From the NCBI RefSeq assembly GCF_000325705.1, contig NC_019904.1, positions 3,040,001 to 3,104,000 on the forward strand: a stretch of DNA of 64,000 nt, in the 5' to 3' direction. The notes below the pieces were generated by a model. The model made no database searches. It was given only the letters and a program-made list of their open reading frames with translations, and was not told where the DNA came from. Source of the DNA: Echinicola vietnamensis DSM 17526 (GTDB lineage Bacteria > Bacteroidota > Bacteroidia > Cytophagales > Cyclobacteriaceae). The position numbers and the translations under genes are program-made. Below, piece after piece: positions 34,624 to 43,992 of this stretch. Position 1 is the stretch's first letter; each line of letters opens with the position of its first letter.

Positions 34624-34663
34624 AGTTCCTTCCCGTATTTATACAAGGGGAGGAACTTTTTTT
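34624..34663 (+). terminator. Intrinsic terminator after the arylsulfatase gene
   Basis: AGTTCCTTCCC (34624-34634) pairs with GGGGAGGAACT (34647-34657; one wobble) over a 12-nt loop, followed by a run of seven T. It isolates the sulfatase from the polysaccharide locus. Confidence 0.88.
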
Positions 34664-35004
34664 ATGCTCACTATGGATTGATCCATGATTGGTTTTTACT
34701 TGAATTGCAATAAAAAATAAACGAGATACACTTTTGTTGAGTGAAAATATCTATCAGGTAAAAAGCATGATTTTTTGTCTCATCGGCTTATCCACAAGGG
34801 CTTTAATTCCAGGGAGGTTTACTTGCAATTTTACCTTTTACGAGTAATTTTGTTACTCATGAGTAATTTTTTTACTCTTAAGGTTAAGGCTAAATCACCT
34901 CATGTGATTGACGGGGCGAAGCTGCGTTTAGGGTGAAAAGATCCCATACAGAAAGCTAACAGCCCGGAGAATGATTATTTCGTTTATAAATTCAACGACC
35001 CACA
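34664..35004. other. Upstream region of the polysaccharide export locus
   Basis: The 341-bp gap contains no gene. It holds the twin palindromes at 34842-34877 and presumably the promoter and leader of the wzm gene. Confidence 0.5.
34842..34877. promoter_or_regulatory. Twin GAGTAA-N5-TTACTC operator-like palindromes
   Basis: Two 17-bp inverted repeats, 34842-34858 and 34861-34877, both read GAGTAA, five bases, TTACTC. Their centres are 19 bp apart, about two helical turns, on the same DNA face. This is the look of a tandem binding site for a dimeric regulator, 130-160 bp before the wzm start. The regulator is unknown. Confidence 0.45.
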
Positions 35005-35820
35005 GTGTCTTCAAAGATAATTGAACCATCCAAGGGATGGAAGCTGGTAGATTTCAGGGAATTATGGCGGTATAAGGACCTGCTATATTTTCTTACCCTA
35101 CGTGGGATCAAGGCCCGCTATGCCCAAAGTATCCTTGGCGTGGCATGGGCCATTATCCAGCCCCTGTTCACCACGTTGGTCTTCACCGTGGTTTTTGGGA
35201 ACCTGGCCAAAGTCGATTCCGATGGGATGCCCTATATCTTGTTTTCCTATTTGGCTTTATGGCCTTGGAATTACTTTTCCGGTACCCTTACTGAATCGGC
35301 CAATAGCCTTATAGCCAATTCGGGCATGATCACCAAGGTCTATTTTCCGCGGATGGTACTGCCCTTGGCATCGATATTCGCCAAACTGCTAGATTTTATC
35401 ATCGCCTTTTTGGTGGTGATAGGCTTTTTGGTCTATTTTAAGGTCATGCCCGGGTGGGGGCTGATTTTTCTGCCGCTGTTGATCGTGCAGTTACTGTTGA
35501 CGTCTCTTGGGATGGGTATGATCCTGTCTGCTATGGCCGTCCAGTACCGTGATGTCAAGCATGCCCTTACCTTTTTGGTACAGTTGCTGATGTATGCGGC
35601 GCCAGTCGTGTACAGCACGACAGCCGTTCCAGAAGCCTACCGGCCACTTTATATACTGAATCCAATGGTGGGAGTGATCGAAGGTTTCCGTGCAGCCTTC
35701 TTGGACCGACCGATGCCCTGGGAATGGATTTGGCCAGGAGCAGTGGTGGCTCTGGTACTTTTTGTCTTTGGGATGTTCTATTTCCGGCGAATGGAGCGGG
35801 TGTTTGCTGATGTAGCGTAG
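35005..35820 (+). CDS. wzm: Polysaccharide ABC transporter permease
   Basis: 271 residues from GTG 35005. The N-terminus (WKLVDFRELWRYKDLLYFLTLRGIKARYAQSILGVAWAIIQPLF) is the conserved amphipathic start of ABC-2 type O-antigen/capsule exporters, followed by six transmembrane segments. With the Wzt ATPase downstream it would export an undecaprenyl-linked glycan across the inner membrane. No in-frame ATG gives this N-terminus, so GTG is the start. A 234-bp gap containing a dispersed repeat, unusual for this pair, separates it from wzt. Confidence 0.93.
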   Translation: MSSKIIEPSKGWKLVDFRELWRYKDLLYFLTLRGIKARYAQSILGVAWAIIQPLFTTLVFTVVFGNLAKVDSDGMPYILFSYLALWPWNYFSGTLTESANSLIANSGMITKVYFPRMVLPLASIFAKLLDFIIAFLVVIGFLVYFKVMPGWGLIFLPLLIVQLLLTSLGMGMILSAMAVQYRDVKHALTFLVQLLMYAAPVVYSTTAVPEAYRPLYILNPMVGVIEGFRAAFLDRPMPWEWIWPGAVVALVLFVFGMFYFRRMERVFADVA

Positions 35821-35954
35821 GAAGTCTTGAGACTTTAGATATGAGTACTGAGCATACTTCTCCGCTTCCGCTTCTATGGGAGGTCAAAGGCCTCAGGCAG
35901 CTGTTTGGGATTTGTGGTCTCGCTACGGAAATAGAAGGAACTTGCCATCCTAAA

Positions 35955-36010
35955 GCTTCTGATCCGCATTTGTAATGAGGATCGCACGACCGTGGCATTT
36001 GTAATGCCCA
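35955..36010. repeat. Third copy of the dispersed TCCGCATTTGTAATG repeat
   Basis: GATCCGCATTTGTAATG, a GGATC arm, then CCGTGGCATTTGTAATGCCC repeats the two-hairpin layout seen at 547-592 and 666-714. It sits in the gap between wzm and wzt. The rest of 35,821-36,054 has no gene. Confidence 0.65.
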
Positions 36011-36054
36011 AGTGACAATAGTGATTGGTCTCTTACCCAGTAACGATCTATGCC

Positions 36055-37335
36055 ATGTCCAAACCGATTATAAAAGTAGAAAACGTTTCCAAGCGCTATC
36101 GCTTAGGCCTGAAAGAAAGGCGCTCCAAAACCTTAGCGGGACAGGTGGGCAATATCCTCAAGTCGCCTTGGGAGAATTTTCAGCGATTACGCAAACTCAG
36201 TAAGTTTGGTGAGGAAGATGAATCGGTATTTTGGGCACTGAAGGACATAAACTTTGAGGTGAATGAAGGGGAGGTGTTGGGCATCATCGGGAAAAATGGC
36301 GCCGGTAAATCCACCTTGCTAAAGATACTTTCCCAAATCACCGAACCGACTTCAGGTAGAATCACCCTGAATGGCCGCGTGGCCTCTTTACTGGAAGTAG
36401 GCACTGGCTTTCACCCTGAGCTGACCGGCAGGGAAAATATCTATATGAACGGTACCATCCTCGGCATGACGAGGCGAGAGATCGACCGGAAATTGGATGA
36501 AATCATTGACTTTTCGGGCATAGAAAAGTTTGTGGACACACCGGTAAAGTTCTATTCCTCGGGCATGAAAGTGCGTCTGGGTTTTTCGGTAGCAGCACAT
36601 TTGGAGCCGGAGATTTTGGTCATCGATGAGGTGCTGGCCGTGGGAGATTATGAATTTCAGCAAAAGTGCCTCGGAAAGATGGAGGATGTAAGCAAAAACC
36701 AAGGACGGACCGTGCTCTTTGTGAGCCATAATATGGGGGCTGTCAGGAATCTATGCTCAAGAGCTATTTTAATTGAAAATGGATCAATAAAATGTGAGAG
36801 CGGAACTTCAGAGGTACTGAAAGTTTATGTGGAAAAAGACTCCATTCTTGGTACATCAAAAATGCTCCTGACTAACCATCCAGATAAAAAATTAAAAGGA
36901 ATTGGTTTGTTGTCAGCTTGTATTAAGGTTGATGGAGAAGAAACGAATAGCATCACGACCGGGCAGTCTTTAGAAATAATATTGGATTATAAAGTTAAAG
37001 TTTCTCATTTGAATATGCCGATGGAAATTGGGTTTGGTTTATTCGATAGTGAGCTGAATGGGTTATTAGCTTTTAATAATAGGAACTTTAGGAAATTAGT
37101 AAAATTGAACAATACAGAAGGCAAGGTCATAATTAGAATTGATGAATTCCCTATGTATAGGGATGAGCTTTTAAGTTTGTCATTTTACTTTGGATATTTG
37201 GACACAGAATATGAAGTCCTTCATAATGTAGGGAAAATACGAGCTGTGACTTCCGATTATCTGAGATCTTCCTATCCATTTAATTCCAGACTAAATCAAT
37301 ATCAATTAAAAAACGTAACCTATTCGGTGATTTGA
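36055..37335 (+). CDS. wzt: Polysaccharide ABC transporter ATPase with variable C-terminal domain
   Basis: 426 residues from ATG 36055 (MSKPIIKVENVSKRY). The ATPase part (1-235) has Walker A IIGKNGAGKSTLLK, the signature FYSSGMKVRLGFSVAAH and Walker B ILVIDEVLAVGD, then the switch His in LFVSHNM. Residues about 250-426 form a Wzt C-terminal beta domain, which in known systems recognises the cap of the exported glycan. Base composition drops abruptly near 36750: sixty-base blocks at 36361 and 36541 are 57% and 50% GC, those at 36841 and 37081 are 33% and 28%. The junction falls between the two domains. Confidence 0.93.
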   Translation: MSKPIIKVENVSKRYRLGLKERRSKTLAGQVGNILKSPWENFQRLRKLSKFGEEDESVFWALKDINFEVNEGEVLGIIGKNGAGKSTLLKILSQITEPTSGRITLNGRVASLLEVGTGFHPELTGRENIYMNGTILGMTRREIDRKLDEIIDFSGIEKFVDTPVKFYSSGMKVRLGFSVAAHLEPEILVIDEVLAVGDYEFQQKCLGKMEDVSKNQGRTVLFVSHNMGAVRNLCSRAILIENGSIKCESGTSEVLKVYVEKDSILGTSKMLLTNHPDKKLKGIGLLSACIKVDGEETNSITTGQSLEIILDYKVKVSHLNMPMEIGFGLFDSELNGLLAFNNRNFRKLVKLNNTEGKVIIRIDEFPMYRDELLSLSFYFGYLDTEYEVLHNVGKIRAVTSDYLRSSYPFNSRLNQYQLKNVTYSVI

Positions 37336-38075
37336 AGCGATTAAAAAAAATTATAAACAAGTGCTTAGAATTATGCCCGCTATTTGTTCAACTTCTATTT
37401 TTGAATATGAAGTTTTACTCAAAAAGAGTAAGGCTTGATTTTAAAAGGATGCTGACTGAACTTTCCAGTAAAGAAGAATTTAAGTTTATACTTATTGGCG
37501 CAAATGATGGGCTTAGCTTTGATGATATTTTTGATGTTTTTGATCAGAATAGAGCAAGTGGTTTAGCCATTGAGCCATCTCCAAAATATTTTGAGGAATT
37601 GAAATTAAACTTAGAAAAGTTTAAGAAAGTTAAATTGCTAAATAAGGCTATTTGCGAAGAAGATAAAAAAGTTCTATATCAGTTATCTCCATCAGGATTA
37701 AGGAAACTACCTGATTGGGGAAAAGGAATTGGCTCCTTCGATAAACAACACTTGCTAAAGTTTGGTATAGACAAAATGGATATGGAAGAAATCGAGGTAA
37801 ATGGCATTAGTTTTATGAACCTTCTTTCGTCTTATCAAGGATTTTATGAAGTAGAATATTTGCAAATTGATACGGAGGGCTATGATGGAGAAATTATAAA
37901 AATGATAGACTTCAAGAAGTTCCATGCCAAATTGATAAAATTGGAGTGGGTTAACCTATCCGAAACCTGTAAAGAAGAGGTGAAACAAATTTTTAAAATG
38001 AACAATTTTATTTTTTTCGAAGAGAAGCATGATTCATTTGCAGTTCATTGTTCATTAAGGCCTAGATTGAAATGA
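37332..38075 (+). CDS. FkbM-family methyltransferase
   Basis: 247 residues from TTG 37332, overlapping the wzt stop by 4 bp; ATG 37407 is an alternative that would remove the first 25 residues. The SAM-binding Rossmann part has FILIGANDGLSFDD (motif I), ASGLAIEPSPKYFEEL (motif II acidic residue) and a later VEYLQIDTEGYDGEIIKMIDF, which is the FkbM hallmark (QIDTEGxD). It probably O-methylates a sugar of the glycan, possibly capping it, which would suit Wzt C-domain recognition. AT-rich composition fits the exchanged cassette. Confidence 0.88.
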   Translation: MKRLKKIINKCLELCPLFVQLLFLNMKFYSKRVRLDFKRMLTELSSKEEFKFILIGANDGLSFDDIFDVFDQNRASGLAIEPSPKYFEELKLNLEKFKKVKLLNKAICEEDKKVLYQLSPSGLRKLPDWGKGIGSFDKQHLLKFGIDKMDMEEIEVNGISFMNLLSSYQGFYEVEYLQIDTEGYDGEIIKMIDFKKFHAKLIKLEWVNLSETCKEEVKQIFKMNNFIFFEEKHDSFAVHCSLRPRLK

Positions 38076-38809
38076 TCCCAAAAGTCATTCATTATTGCTG
38101 GTTTGGCAGGGGTAAAATGTCGGCGCTTGAAAAGCGTTGTTTGGAATCATGGAAAGAACATTGCCCCGATTTTGAAATAAAGGAATGGAATGAGGGGAAT
38201 TTTGACATTGCTTTTTGCGAGTTTACCAAAGAGGCCTATCGATTGAAAAAGTACGCTTTTGTCTCCGATGTGGCCCGACTTTATGCATTGCATCAGGAAG
38301 GGGGGATTTACCTGGATACGGATATGCTGCTTATTGATTCATTAAATTCGGTTTTGGCAACGGACTTTTTTATTGGGAAAGAAAATGAGAAGTCCCTCAA
38401 TGGGGCAATAATTGGCGCTATAAGAGGCCATAGTTATTTGAAGGCGTTGATTGGGGTGTATCAAGATAACAAATTTGAATTGGGTGGGAAAATTACAATT
38501 CCCATGGTTCTGAATGAATGTCTACTTACAAATAGGGAATTGAGGGTGTACTCCTCTGAAGTTTTCTACCCTGTACCATTTAATAGAAAACATGAAAACC
38601 ACCAAAAATTCATAAAAGACAATACCATTGGCATACATCTTTGGAGCCATTCGTGGAAGGACAAATACACCTACTTGAGAGAGAGGAAGTATATCAAAGC
38701 TTTTAAGTCCTTTTTGAAGGAAGATGTATTTAGGTTAAGGGAATATTCTTTTCTAGGTGTTTTTTTTATAAGAACAATTAAGTCCGCTTGGGTAAAAATC
38801 AACTGGTAA
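38072..38809 (+). CDS. GT32-type glycosyltransferase
   Basis: 245 residues, ATGA overlap with the preceding gene. The opening IPKVIHYCWFGRGKMSALEKRCLESWKEHCPDF and the DxD site GGIYLDTDM (D82, D84) preceded by YAFVSDVARLYAL are typical of the GT32/TcdA-like sugar transferases in capsule loci. It should transfer a hexose or similar from a nucleotide sugar at the cytoplasmic face of the membrane. Donor and acceptor are unknown. It is followed after 7 bp by a GT2 gene. Confidence 0.9.
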   Translation: MIPKVIHYCWFGRGKMSALEKRCLESWKEHCPDFEIKEWNEGNFDIAFCEFTKEAYRLKKYAFVSDVARLYALHQEGGIYLDTDMLLIDSLNSVLATDFFIGKENEKSLNGAIIGAIRGHSYLKALIGVYQDNKFELGGKITIPMVLNECLLTNRELRVYSSEVFYPVPFNRKHENHQKFIKDNTIGIHLWSHSWKDKYTYLRERKYIKAFKSFLKEDVFRLREYSFLGVFFIRTIKSAWVKINW

Positions 38810-38816
38810 TAAAGCT

Positions 38817-39809
38817 ATGGTTTCTGTACTCTTACCTGTTTATAATGGTGAAAAATACTTATATAAATGCGTTAAAAGTATTCTAAATCAGTCTTTTAAG
38901 GATTTTGAATTGATCATTATAAATGATGGATCTATTGATAAGAGTAGAGAAATTATCACTAGTTTCCGTGATGAAAGGATTAGGTTGGTTTCGAATGAAA
39001 CGAACATGGGATTGATATTTTCCCTTAATAAAGGATTGAAGCTGATAAGATCAAAATACATGGTTAGGATGGATGCGGATGATATTTCTCATTCTGACCG
39101 GATTCTACATTTGGTTGAGTTCATGGAGTCCAATCCCACGGTTGGTATATGCGGTACTAAAGTGGGGACGCTTGAAGATTCAAGTAGCAGGCCTGATGCT
39201 GTGCTTGATGCTGATATAAGGGGGAAGCACTTGCTTAATTGTGCCATTACACATGCCTCGGCTATTTATCGAATGGATATTATTAGATCGAATAAATTGA
39301 GTTATGATGAAGGCTATAAACATTCTGAGGACAACGACTTTATTACGAATATTTTGAAGGTTTCTGAAGGAGCGATTTTGAACCAAAACCTATATTGGGT
39401 TAGAACGCATGATGATCAGGTATCAAGAAAGTTTAGAGACATTCAGAAGTTTAGTAGCACAAAAAGGCGTGTGGAGTTACTTGGTGAGGTTTTCGGGGTG
39501 AATTTAAATAGTGAAGAAATAAAGTTGTACCAAGCATTGAGTTATAAGGAATTTGGGTTGAACAGTACTGAACTCTTTCGCTTGGGAAAATTAACATTGA
39601 AATTGGAACAGGAAATCAGCCCAAATGATGATTTCCTGTTTAATAGAAAGGTTTTTTTGAAAACTTTATACAGGAGATTGGATATTGTCTATTTAAAGCA
39701 TGGCCCTTTAGGGATATCTGTATTCGTAAACTACCTGAGATTGTTTCTTCTAAATAGACGAACTCAAATCGGAGCAAGGTTATTTATAAAATCACTATTA
39801 CGAAGGTGA
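38817..39809 (+). CDS. GT2-family glycosyltransferase
   Basis: 330 residues. The GT-A fold begins at once (VSVLLPVYNGEKYLYKCVKSILNQSFKDFELIIINDGS) and the DxD-type metal site is MDADD (86-89). A helical tail follows the catalytic domain, and no transmembrane segment is obvious. It is an inverting nucleotide-sugar transferase of the capsule/O-antigen type. The specificity cannot be read. The stop overlaps the next gene's upstream GTG, consistent with one operon. Confidence 0.92.
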   Translation: MVSVLLPVYNGEKYLYKCVKSILNQSFKDFELIIINDGSIDKSREIITSFRDERIRLVSNETNMGLIFSLNKGLKLIRSKYMVRMDADDISHSDRILHLVEFMESNPTVGICGTKVGTLEDSSSRPDAVLDADIRGKHLLNCAITHASAIYRMDIIRSNKLSYDEGYKHSEDNDFITNILKVSEGAILNQNLYWVRTHDDQVSRKFRDIQKFSSTKRRVELLGEVFGVNLNSEEIKLYQALSYKEFGLNSTELFRLGKLTLKLEQEISPNDDFLFNRKVFLKTLYRRLDIVYLKHGPLGISVFVNYLRLFLLNRRTQIGARLFIKSLLRR

Positions 39810-39811
39810 AA

Positions 39812-40513
39812 ATGGACAGACTTGAATTAATACATCAATCATTAAATTTTAATGGAGGCAAAAGATACTTGGAAATTGGAGTGAGAACCTGTAGTAATTT
39901 ATTTGAGGTGAAGTGTGAGAATAAAGTGGGTGTTGACCCAAATTATCGATTGTCCAAAAAAGATAAGATTAGAAGAACCTTAGGATTGGAACGATCAAAA
40001 TTGTTCAAAATGTACAGTGATGATTTTTTTTCTCAAAACCTCAAGGGAATACTTGATAATGGCTTTGATGTGATTTTTGTGGATGGTTTACATAATTATG
40101 AGCAATCATTGAAGGATGTAGAAAATGGATTGAAGTATTTAAACAAGGATGGGGTAATCATCCTGCATGATTGCAACCCAACTTCTGCCGCAAGAGCAAC
40201 GCCTGTAAAGAATTCATTTGATGAATTGGTACCTAAAATAAAATCTGGCCAAATAGAAGGTTGGGATGGAGGCTGGAACGGTGATGTATGGAAAACCATC
40301 GTCCACTTAAGGTCTACTCGGACTGATTTGAGTATTATCACCATAGACGATGACCAAGGGTTGGGAGTGATTTTAAATAGAGATGAAGAGAACCATATTT
40401 CCGTTGACCTTCATGAATTGGAGCAAGCTGATTATGGCTTTTTGGAAAAAGATAGACGGACATTGTTAAATCTTAAGTCAGAAAATGAATTACAGCACTT
40501 TTTCGAAGGATAA
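39812..40513 (+). CDS. Class I SAM-dependent methyltransferase
   Basis: 233 residues from ATG 39812; GTG 39806 is possible. GGKRYLEIGVRTCSNLFEV is the SAM-binding motif I, NGFDVIFVDGLHNYEQSLKDVENGLKYLNKDGVIILHDCNP is the Methyltransf_24-type motif with the acidic DGxH and a metal-binding-like HDC. Such enzymes in polysaccharide loci methylate sugars or modify nucleotide sugars. This is the second methyltransferase in the cassette. The 3' end overlaps the next gene by 29 bp. Confidence 0.87.
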   Translation: MDRLELIHQSLNFNGGKRYLEIGVRTCSNLFEVKCENKVGVDPNYRLSKKDKIRRTLGLERSKLFKMYSDDFFSQNLKGILDNGFDVIFVDGLHNYEQSLKDVENGLKYLNKDGVIILHDCNPTSAARATPVKNSFDELVPKIKSGQIEGWDGGWNGDVWKTIVHLRSTRTDLSIITIDDDQGLGVILNRDEENHISVDLHELEQADYGFLEKDRRTLLNLKSENELQHFFEG

Positions 40514-41357
40514 TCGGGCAAGCCTGAAAACCCACCATTTTTTGATTACTAGATTCAATGTGGAATATTTAGAAAAGGTAAAAGCAAATCTATCTATTTC
40601 AGTGGAGGACTGGCTAGAGAGGCGCTTTGAGCTGTTTTTTAGTTATTGCTATCCCTCGGTAGTTCAACAATCAGAAAAGGATTTTTATTGGTTGGTTTAT
40701 TTCGATCAGAACACGCCTAAAGAATATCTGGAAAGAATTATTGAAAAGGATTTTGCCAAAATAATCAAGCCTGTATTTGCAAAAACATGGGGAAGCATCA
40801 ATGAAAATATCCGATTTGAAATTTCCCGATTCGAAATAGAAGAAAATGATTTGATCATTAGCTCAAGGTTGGACAATGATGATGCGGTATCTGCAGATTA
40901 TATTAAAGCCGTTCAAGATGTAGTTAAATCCAAGGTTTGGGCCAACAGTCAATTGCCTTTCGCAATTGATTTAAATAATGGACTTGTATTTTCTTCCAAA
41001 AAAAGGTGCTTGTATAGCGTTTCTAGAAGAAGTAACCCATTTGTATCACTTGTTGCAAACAACCAAGGAAATATAGAAACTGTTTTTGATTACCAGCATC
41101 AGGAAATTACTTCTCGTTATAAATCGGTCCAGATTATAGGTAAACCATTGTGGTTCCAAAATATACATGATACTAATATATCAAACAGGGCTTATGGCAA
41201 GCTGAAATTATTTGGCTATGAATCTTTACAAAGGGAATTTGGTGTTAATGTAGAGCTAGGAAAGGTGAGTGTTGGGCGTCTAATAACGTTGAAAACAAAA
41301 GAGGTTTTTAGGCGACTAAGAAAAAAATTATCAAAAAGGTGTTTTTGGTTTCTGTAA
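40485..41357 (+). CDS. Putative rhamnosyltransferase-type glycosyltransferase
   Basis: 290 residues from ATG 40485, overlapping the methyltransferase by 29 bp; a later start would also be possible. The sequence fits the Rhamno_transf-like family: THHFLITRFNV at the start, WLERRFELFFSYCYPSV, YWLVYFDQNTP, and the acidic site SSRLDNDDAVSADYI (128-133). That assignment rests on the LITRFN and RLDNDD signatures only, so donor sugar is uncertain. The tail is strongly basic, which may bind the membrane surface. Confidence 0.8.
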   Translation: MNYSTFSKDNRASLKTHHFLITRFNVEYLEKVKANLSISVEDWLERRFELFFSYCYPSVVQQSEKDFYWLVYFDQNTPKEYLERIIEKDFAKIIKPVFAKTWGSINENIRFEISRFEIEENDLIISSRLDNDDAVSADYIKAVQDVVKSKVWANSQLPFAIDLNNGLVFSSKKRCLYSVSRRSNPFVSLVANNQGNIETVFDYQHQEITSRYKSVQIIGKPLWFQNIHDTNISNRAYGKLKLFGYESLQREFGVNVELGKVSVGRLITLKTKEVFRRLRKKLSKRCFWFL

Positions 41358-42256
41358 TCATTCCTGTTTACAATGCGGCGCAATTTGTAAAAACTGCGGT
41401 AGCATCTGCTGTCGATCTTCCCGAAGTTGGCGAAGTGATATTGATTGAAGATGGCTCCCCAGATGGGGCTTTGGAAATATGTTTACAACTTGCCGATGAA
41501 TATGAAAAGGTAAGTTGTTACCAGCATGCTGATGGCGTAAACAAGGGAGCTGGAGCAAGCAGAAACCTTGGAATCGAAAAGGCAACATGCGATTTTGTTG
41601 CGTTTCTAGATGCTGATGATTGGTATTTGCCTCACCGATTTAAGAAGGACAAGGAGGTTTTTTCCAGGTATCCGAGCACTGATGCAGCCTACTCCTGCAC
41701 CGTATTAGAAGAAGACTTGAATAATACTGCTACCAAGAGATACGGCGTTAGGTATGACCCAAAGAAAAAACTAAAGCACCCAATTACCCTTCTGGAATTT
41801 TATGAATGGAAATTAATGAATAAAAAGGTGCTTTTTAATACCGATAGCATCACTTTGAGAAAAGAGTTTTTATTGAAAGATAAATGTTTTGATACACGAC
41901 TTCGGCTCCATCAGGATTCGGAATTGTGGAATAGACTGATGAGAAGGGGGGATTTTCAAGCGGCGGAATGGGAAAAGCCAGTGGCGGTAGTAAGGCGTCA
42001 TGAAAGCAATAGAATAACGCATAGGTCTCCGACATCCACAATGAAAATGCTGGCTGTGATGATGGATAATATTGGGTTTGAAAACCTAGAAAAATATGAA
42101 AGACAGTACCTCTTTGAGCATTTTCTCAGAAATGAAAGCAAACAATACAAAAGCCACTGGAAACGAAGGCTTGACTATTATTTGAACAGATTTGTTAATA
42201 GACTATGGCTTGATAAATTTTTGAAATCAAAAATGAAGCAATATGGCCTTGATTAG
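41339..42256 (+). CDS. GT2-family glycosyltransferase
   Basis: 305 residues from GTG 41339, overlapping the previous gene by 19 bp. VSVIIPVYNAAQFVKTAVASA and VILIEDGSPDGALEI start the GT-A fold, GAGASRNLGIEKATCDFVAFLDADDW holds the nucleotide-sugar site with DADD (91-94). The C-terminal third is helical and basic. A sugar transferase of the locus; linkage unknown. It overlaps the following GT2 gene by 14 bp, indicating tight translational coupling. Confidence 0.92.
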   Translation: MFLVSVIIPVYNAAQFVKTAVASAVDLPEVGEVILIEDGSPDGALEICLQLADEYEKVSCYQHADGVNKGAGASRNLGIEKATCDFVAFLDADDWYLPHRFKKDKEVFSRYPSTDAAYSCTVLEEDLNNTATKRYGVRYDPKKKLKHPITLLEFYEWKLMNKKVLFNTDSITLRKEFLLKDKCFDTRLRLHQDSELWNRLMRRGDFQAAEWEKPVAVVRRHESNRITHRSPTSTMKMLAVMMDNIGFENLEKYERQYLFEHFLRNESKQYKSHWKRRLDYYLNRFVNRLWLDKFLKSKMKQYGLD

Positions 42257-43091
42257 TGTCATCATTCCTACATATAATCGTGCTAAGTTGCTTCCCCGAG
42301 CCATAGAAAGTGTCATCCGGCAGACTTTTAAGGAATGGGAATTGATCATTGTCGATGATGGCAGTAACGATGACACCAACGAGGTAGTGGATCAATTTCT
42401 ATCGGATAGAAGGGTAAAATACATTTATCAGGAAAACAAAGGTGTATCTGCGGCACGAAATCATGGAGCACAATATGCGTCCGGGAAGTATTTGTGTTTT
42501 TTGGATAGTGATGATTGGGTGAAGAGGGAATGGTTGGCGGATTTTTTCCAATGTACTAAAGAAGGATATGCCGTGAAGGTAATAATAACAGGGTATATTA
42601 AATTTCAATCCGACGATATTCAATATAAAAAGTTACCGAGGGAAAAAAAATATAATACCACATTACCTGGATCTTTTCTGATTTTTCGTAAACTCTTCAA
42701 CCAATTAGGTGGCTATGATACTAAGTTGAGGTATGCTGAAAATACAGAATTGTTTTTTCGAGTAAACAAAGCTTGTCCAACCATTCAATATCTGCAAAAA
42801 GCAAACTTAATCTATAATCAGTCTACAGATGGAGGAAGTAGAAATTTAGATGCAAAGATAGAATCTATAGATTATATTCTTACAAAACATGGTGAAGCAC
42901 TAAGTAATCATGTTCGATTTTTATATTTTCAAATTTTGGGGGTAGGGTTGGTGAAAAATGGAATCCCTAAAAAAGGTATAAACTATTTGATAAAGGCTTT
43001 TGGGTGCAAGCCATGGAATATGAAAACATTAGCTAGGATTATAATAGCATATATACCCAGTTTAAGGAAAAGAATTTACTTCGGTGATTGA
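42243..43091 (+). CDS. GT2-family glycosyltransferase
   Basis: 282 residues. ALISVIIPTYNRAKLLPRAIESVIRQTFKEWELIIVDDGSNDDT, GVSAARNHGAQYASGKYLCFLDSDDW (DSDD at 88-91) are textbook GT2. The domain is short and lacks the usual extended tail, ending in a basic helix. Overlaps the preceding and following genes by 14 and 8 bp. Specificity unknown. Confidence 0.92.
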   Translation: MALISVIIPTYNRAKLLPRAIESVIRQTFKEWELIIVDDGSNDDTNEVVDQFLSDRRVKYIYQENKGVSAARNHGAQYASGKYLCFLDSDDWVKREWLADFFQCTKEGYAVKVIITGYIKFQSDDIQYKKLPREKKYNTTLPGSFLIFRKLFNQLGGYDTKLRYAENTELFFRVNKACPTIQYLQKANLIYNQSTDGGSRNLDAKIESIDYILTKHGEALSNHVRFLYFQILGVGLVKNGIPKKGINYLIKAFGCKPWNMKTLARIIIAYIPSLRKRIYFGD

Positions 43092-43992
43092 AGGAAAATC
43101 AGATAAAAAGCTCGCAGGGTTCGTCATTACATACAATAGGCCTCATACACTTTTGGACACTATTGGCAAAGTCTTTTCCCAATCCTTTCCTCCCCAAAAG
43201 TTATGGATAATTGACAATAGTGAAAACGAGGACACTTATCGATTGTTGAGAACGGTTAAAGACGATAGGCTTGTTTATTTAAAGGTTGGGTATAATGCTG
43301 GGCCTGCTGGAGGAGCAAAAATAGGATTGAAAGCTGTTGCTGATGCTGGCTTTGAATGGATTTATTGGGGAGATGACAATGACCCGCCAAGATTTGACCA
43401 TGCTTTTGAGCGATTGATCCATTTGGGTGAATTGATGCCTGTAAAAGGGCTGTTAGGATGTGTTGGGCACTGGTTTGATGTACGAAAAGGAATTGTTAAA
43501 AGGACCTCTGACCAATCTTTAAATGGGAAAGGGCACTTGGAAGTAAATAGCATCGCTGGAGGGATGGGTTTTATTGTTCATTCAAATGTTATACATAAAG
43601 GCTTTACGCCGGATGACCGCATATTTTTTGGATTTGAAGAATTGGAATTTTGCTTAAGAGTTGCTGAAGCCGGGTTTAATATCTGGGTAGACAAAGAACT
43701 TTTTTGCGCCATGAGATCAAAAAGCAATCGAATGGGAATGGAAGTGAAACTGTACAAAAAAAAAGATAAAGAGCGATTGTGGAGAGAATATTATAGCCTT
43801 CGGAATTTACTTTATATTGCCAAAAGGCATGGATACCATAAAATGAGGGTTAGATTGGCCTTAAAGTGGTCTGTGAAAATATGCTATGGTTTTAAGTATG
43901 GACTGGCCTACGGTAAATCCAATGCATATTTCATTTTATGTGCATTTATAGATCATTTAAAAGGAAAAATGGGTAAAGTAAACGTTAAATGA
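43084..43992 (+). CDS. GT2-family glycosyltransferase (GlfT2/rhamnosyltransferase-like)
   Basis: 302 residues from GTG 43084. The start KLAGFVITYNRPHTLLDTIGKVFSQSFPPQKLWIIDNSENEDT, the YNAGPAGGAKIGLKA segment and the acidic WGDDNDPP site resemble the GT2 branch that includes rhamnosyl- and galactofuranosyltransferases (NxGxxxG-x6-G...DDD). A central FGFEELEFCLRVAEAGF also fits. Substrate assignment is not safe. It ends in the ATGA overlap with the GT4 gene. Confidence 0.9.
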   Translation: MIEGKSDKKLAGFVITYNRPHTLLDTIGKVFSQSFPPQKLWIIDNSENEDTYRLLRTVKDDRLVYLKVGYNAGPAGGAKIGLKAVADAGFEWIYWGDDNDPPRFDHAFERLIHLGELMPVKGLLGCVGHWFDVRKGIVKRTSDQSLNGKGHLEVNSIAGGMGFIVHSNVIHKGFTPDDRIFFGFEELEFCLRVAEAGFNIWVDKELFCAMRSKSNRMGMEVKLYKKKDKERLWREYYSLRNLLYIAKRHGYHKMRVRLALKWSVKICYGFKYGLAYGKSNAYFILCAFIDHLKGKMGKVNVK

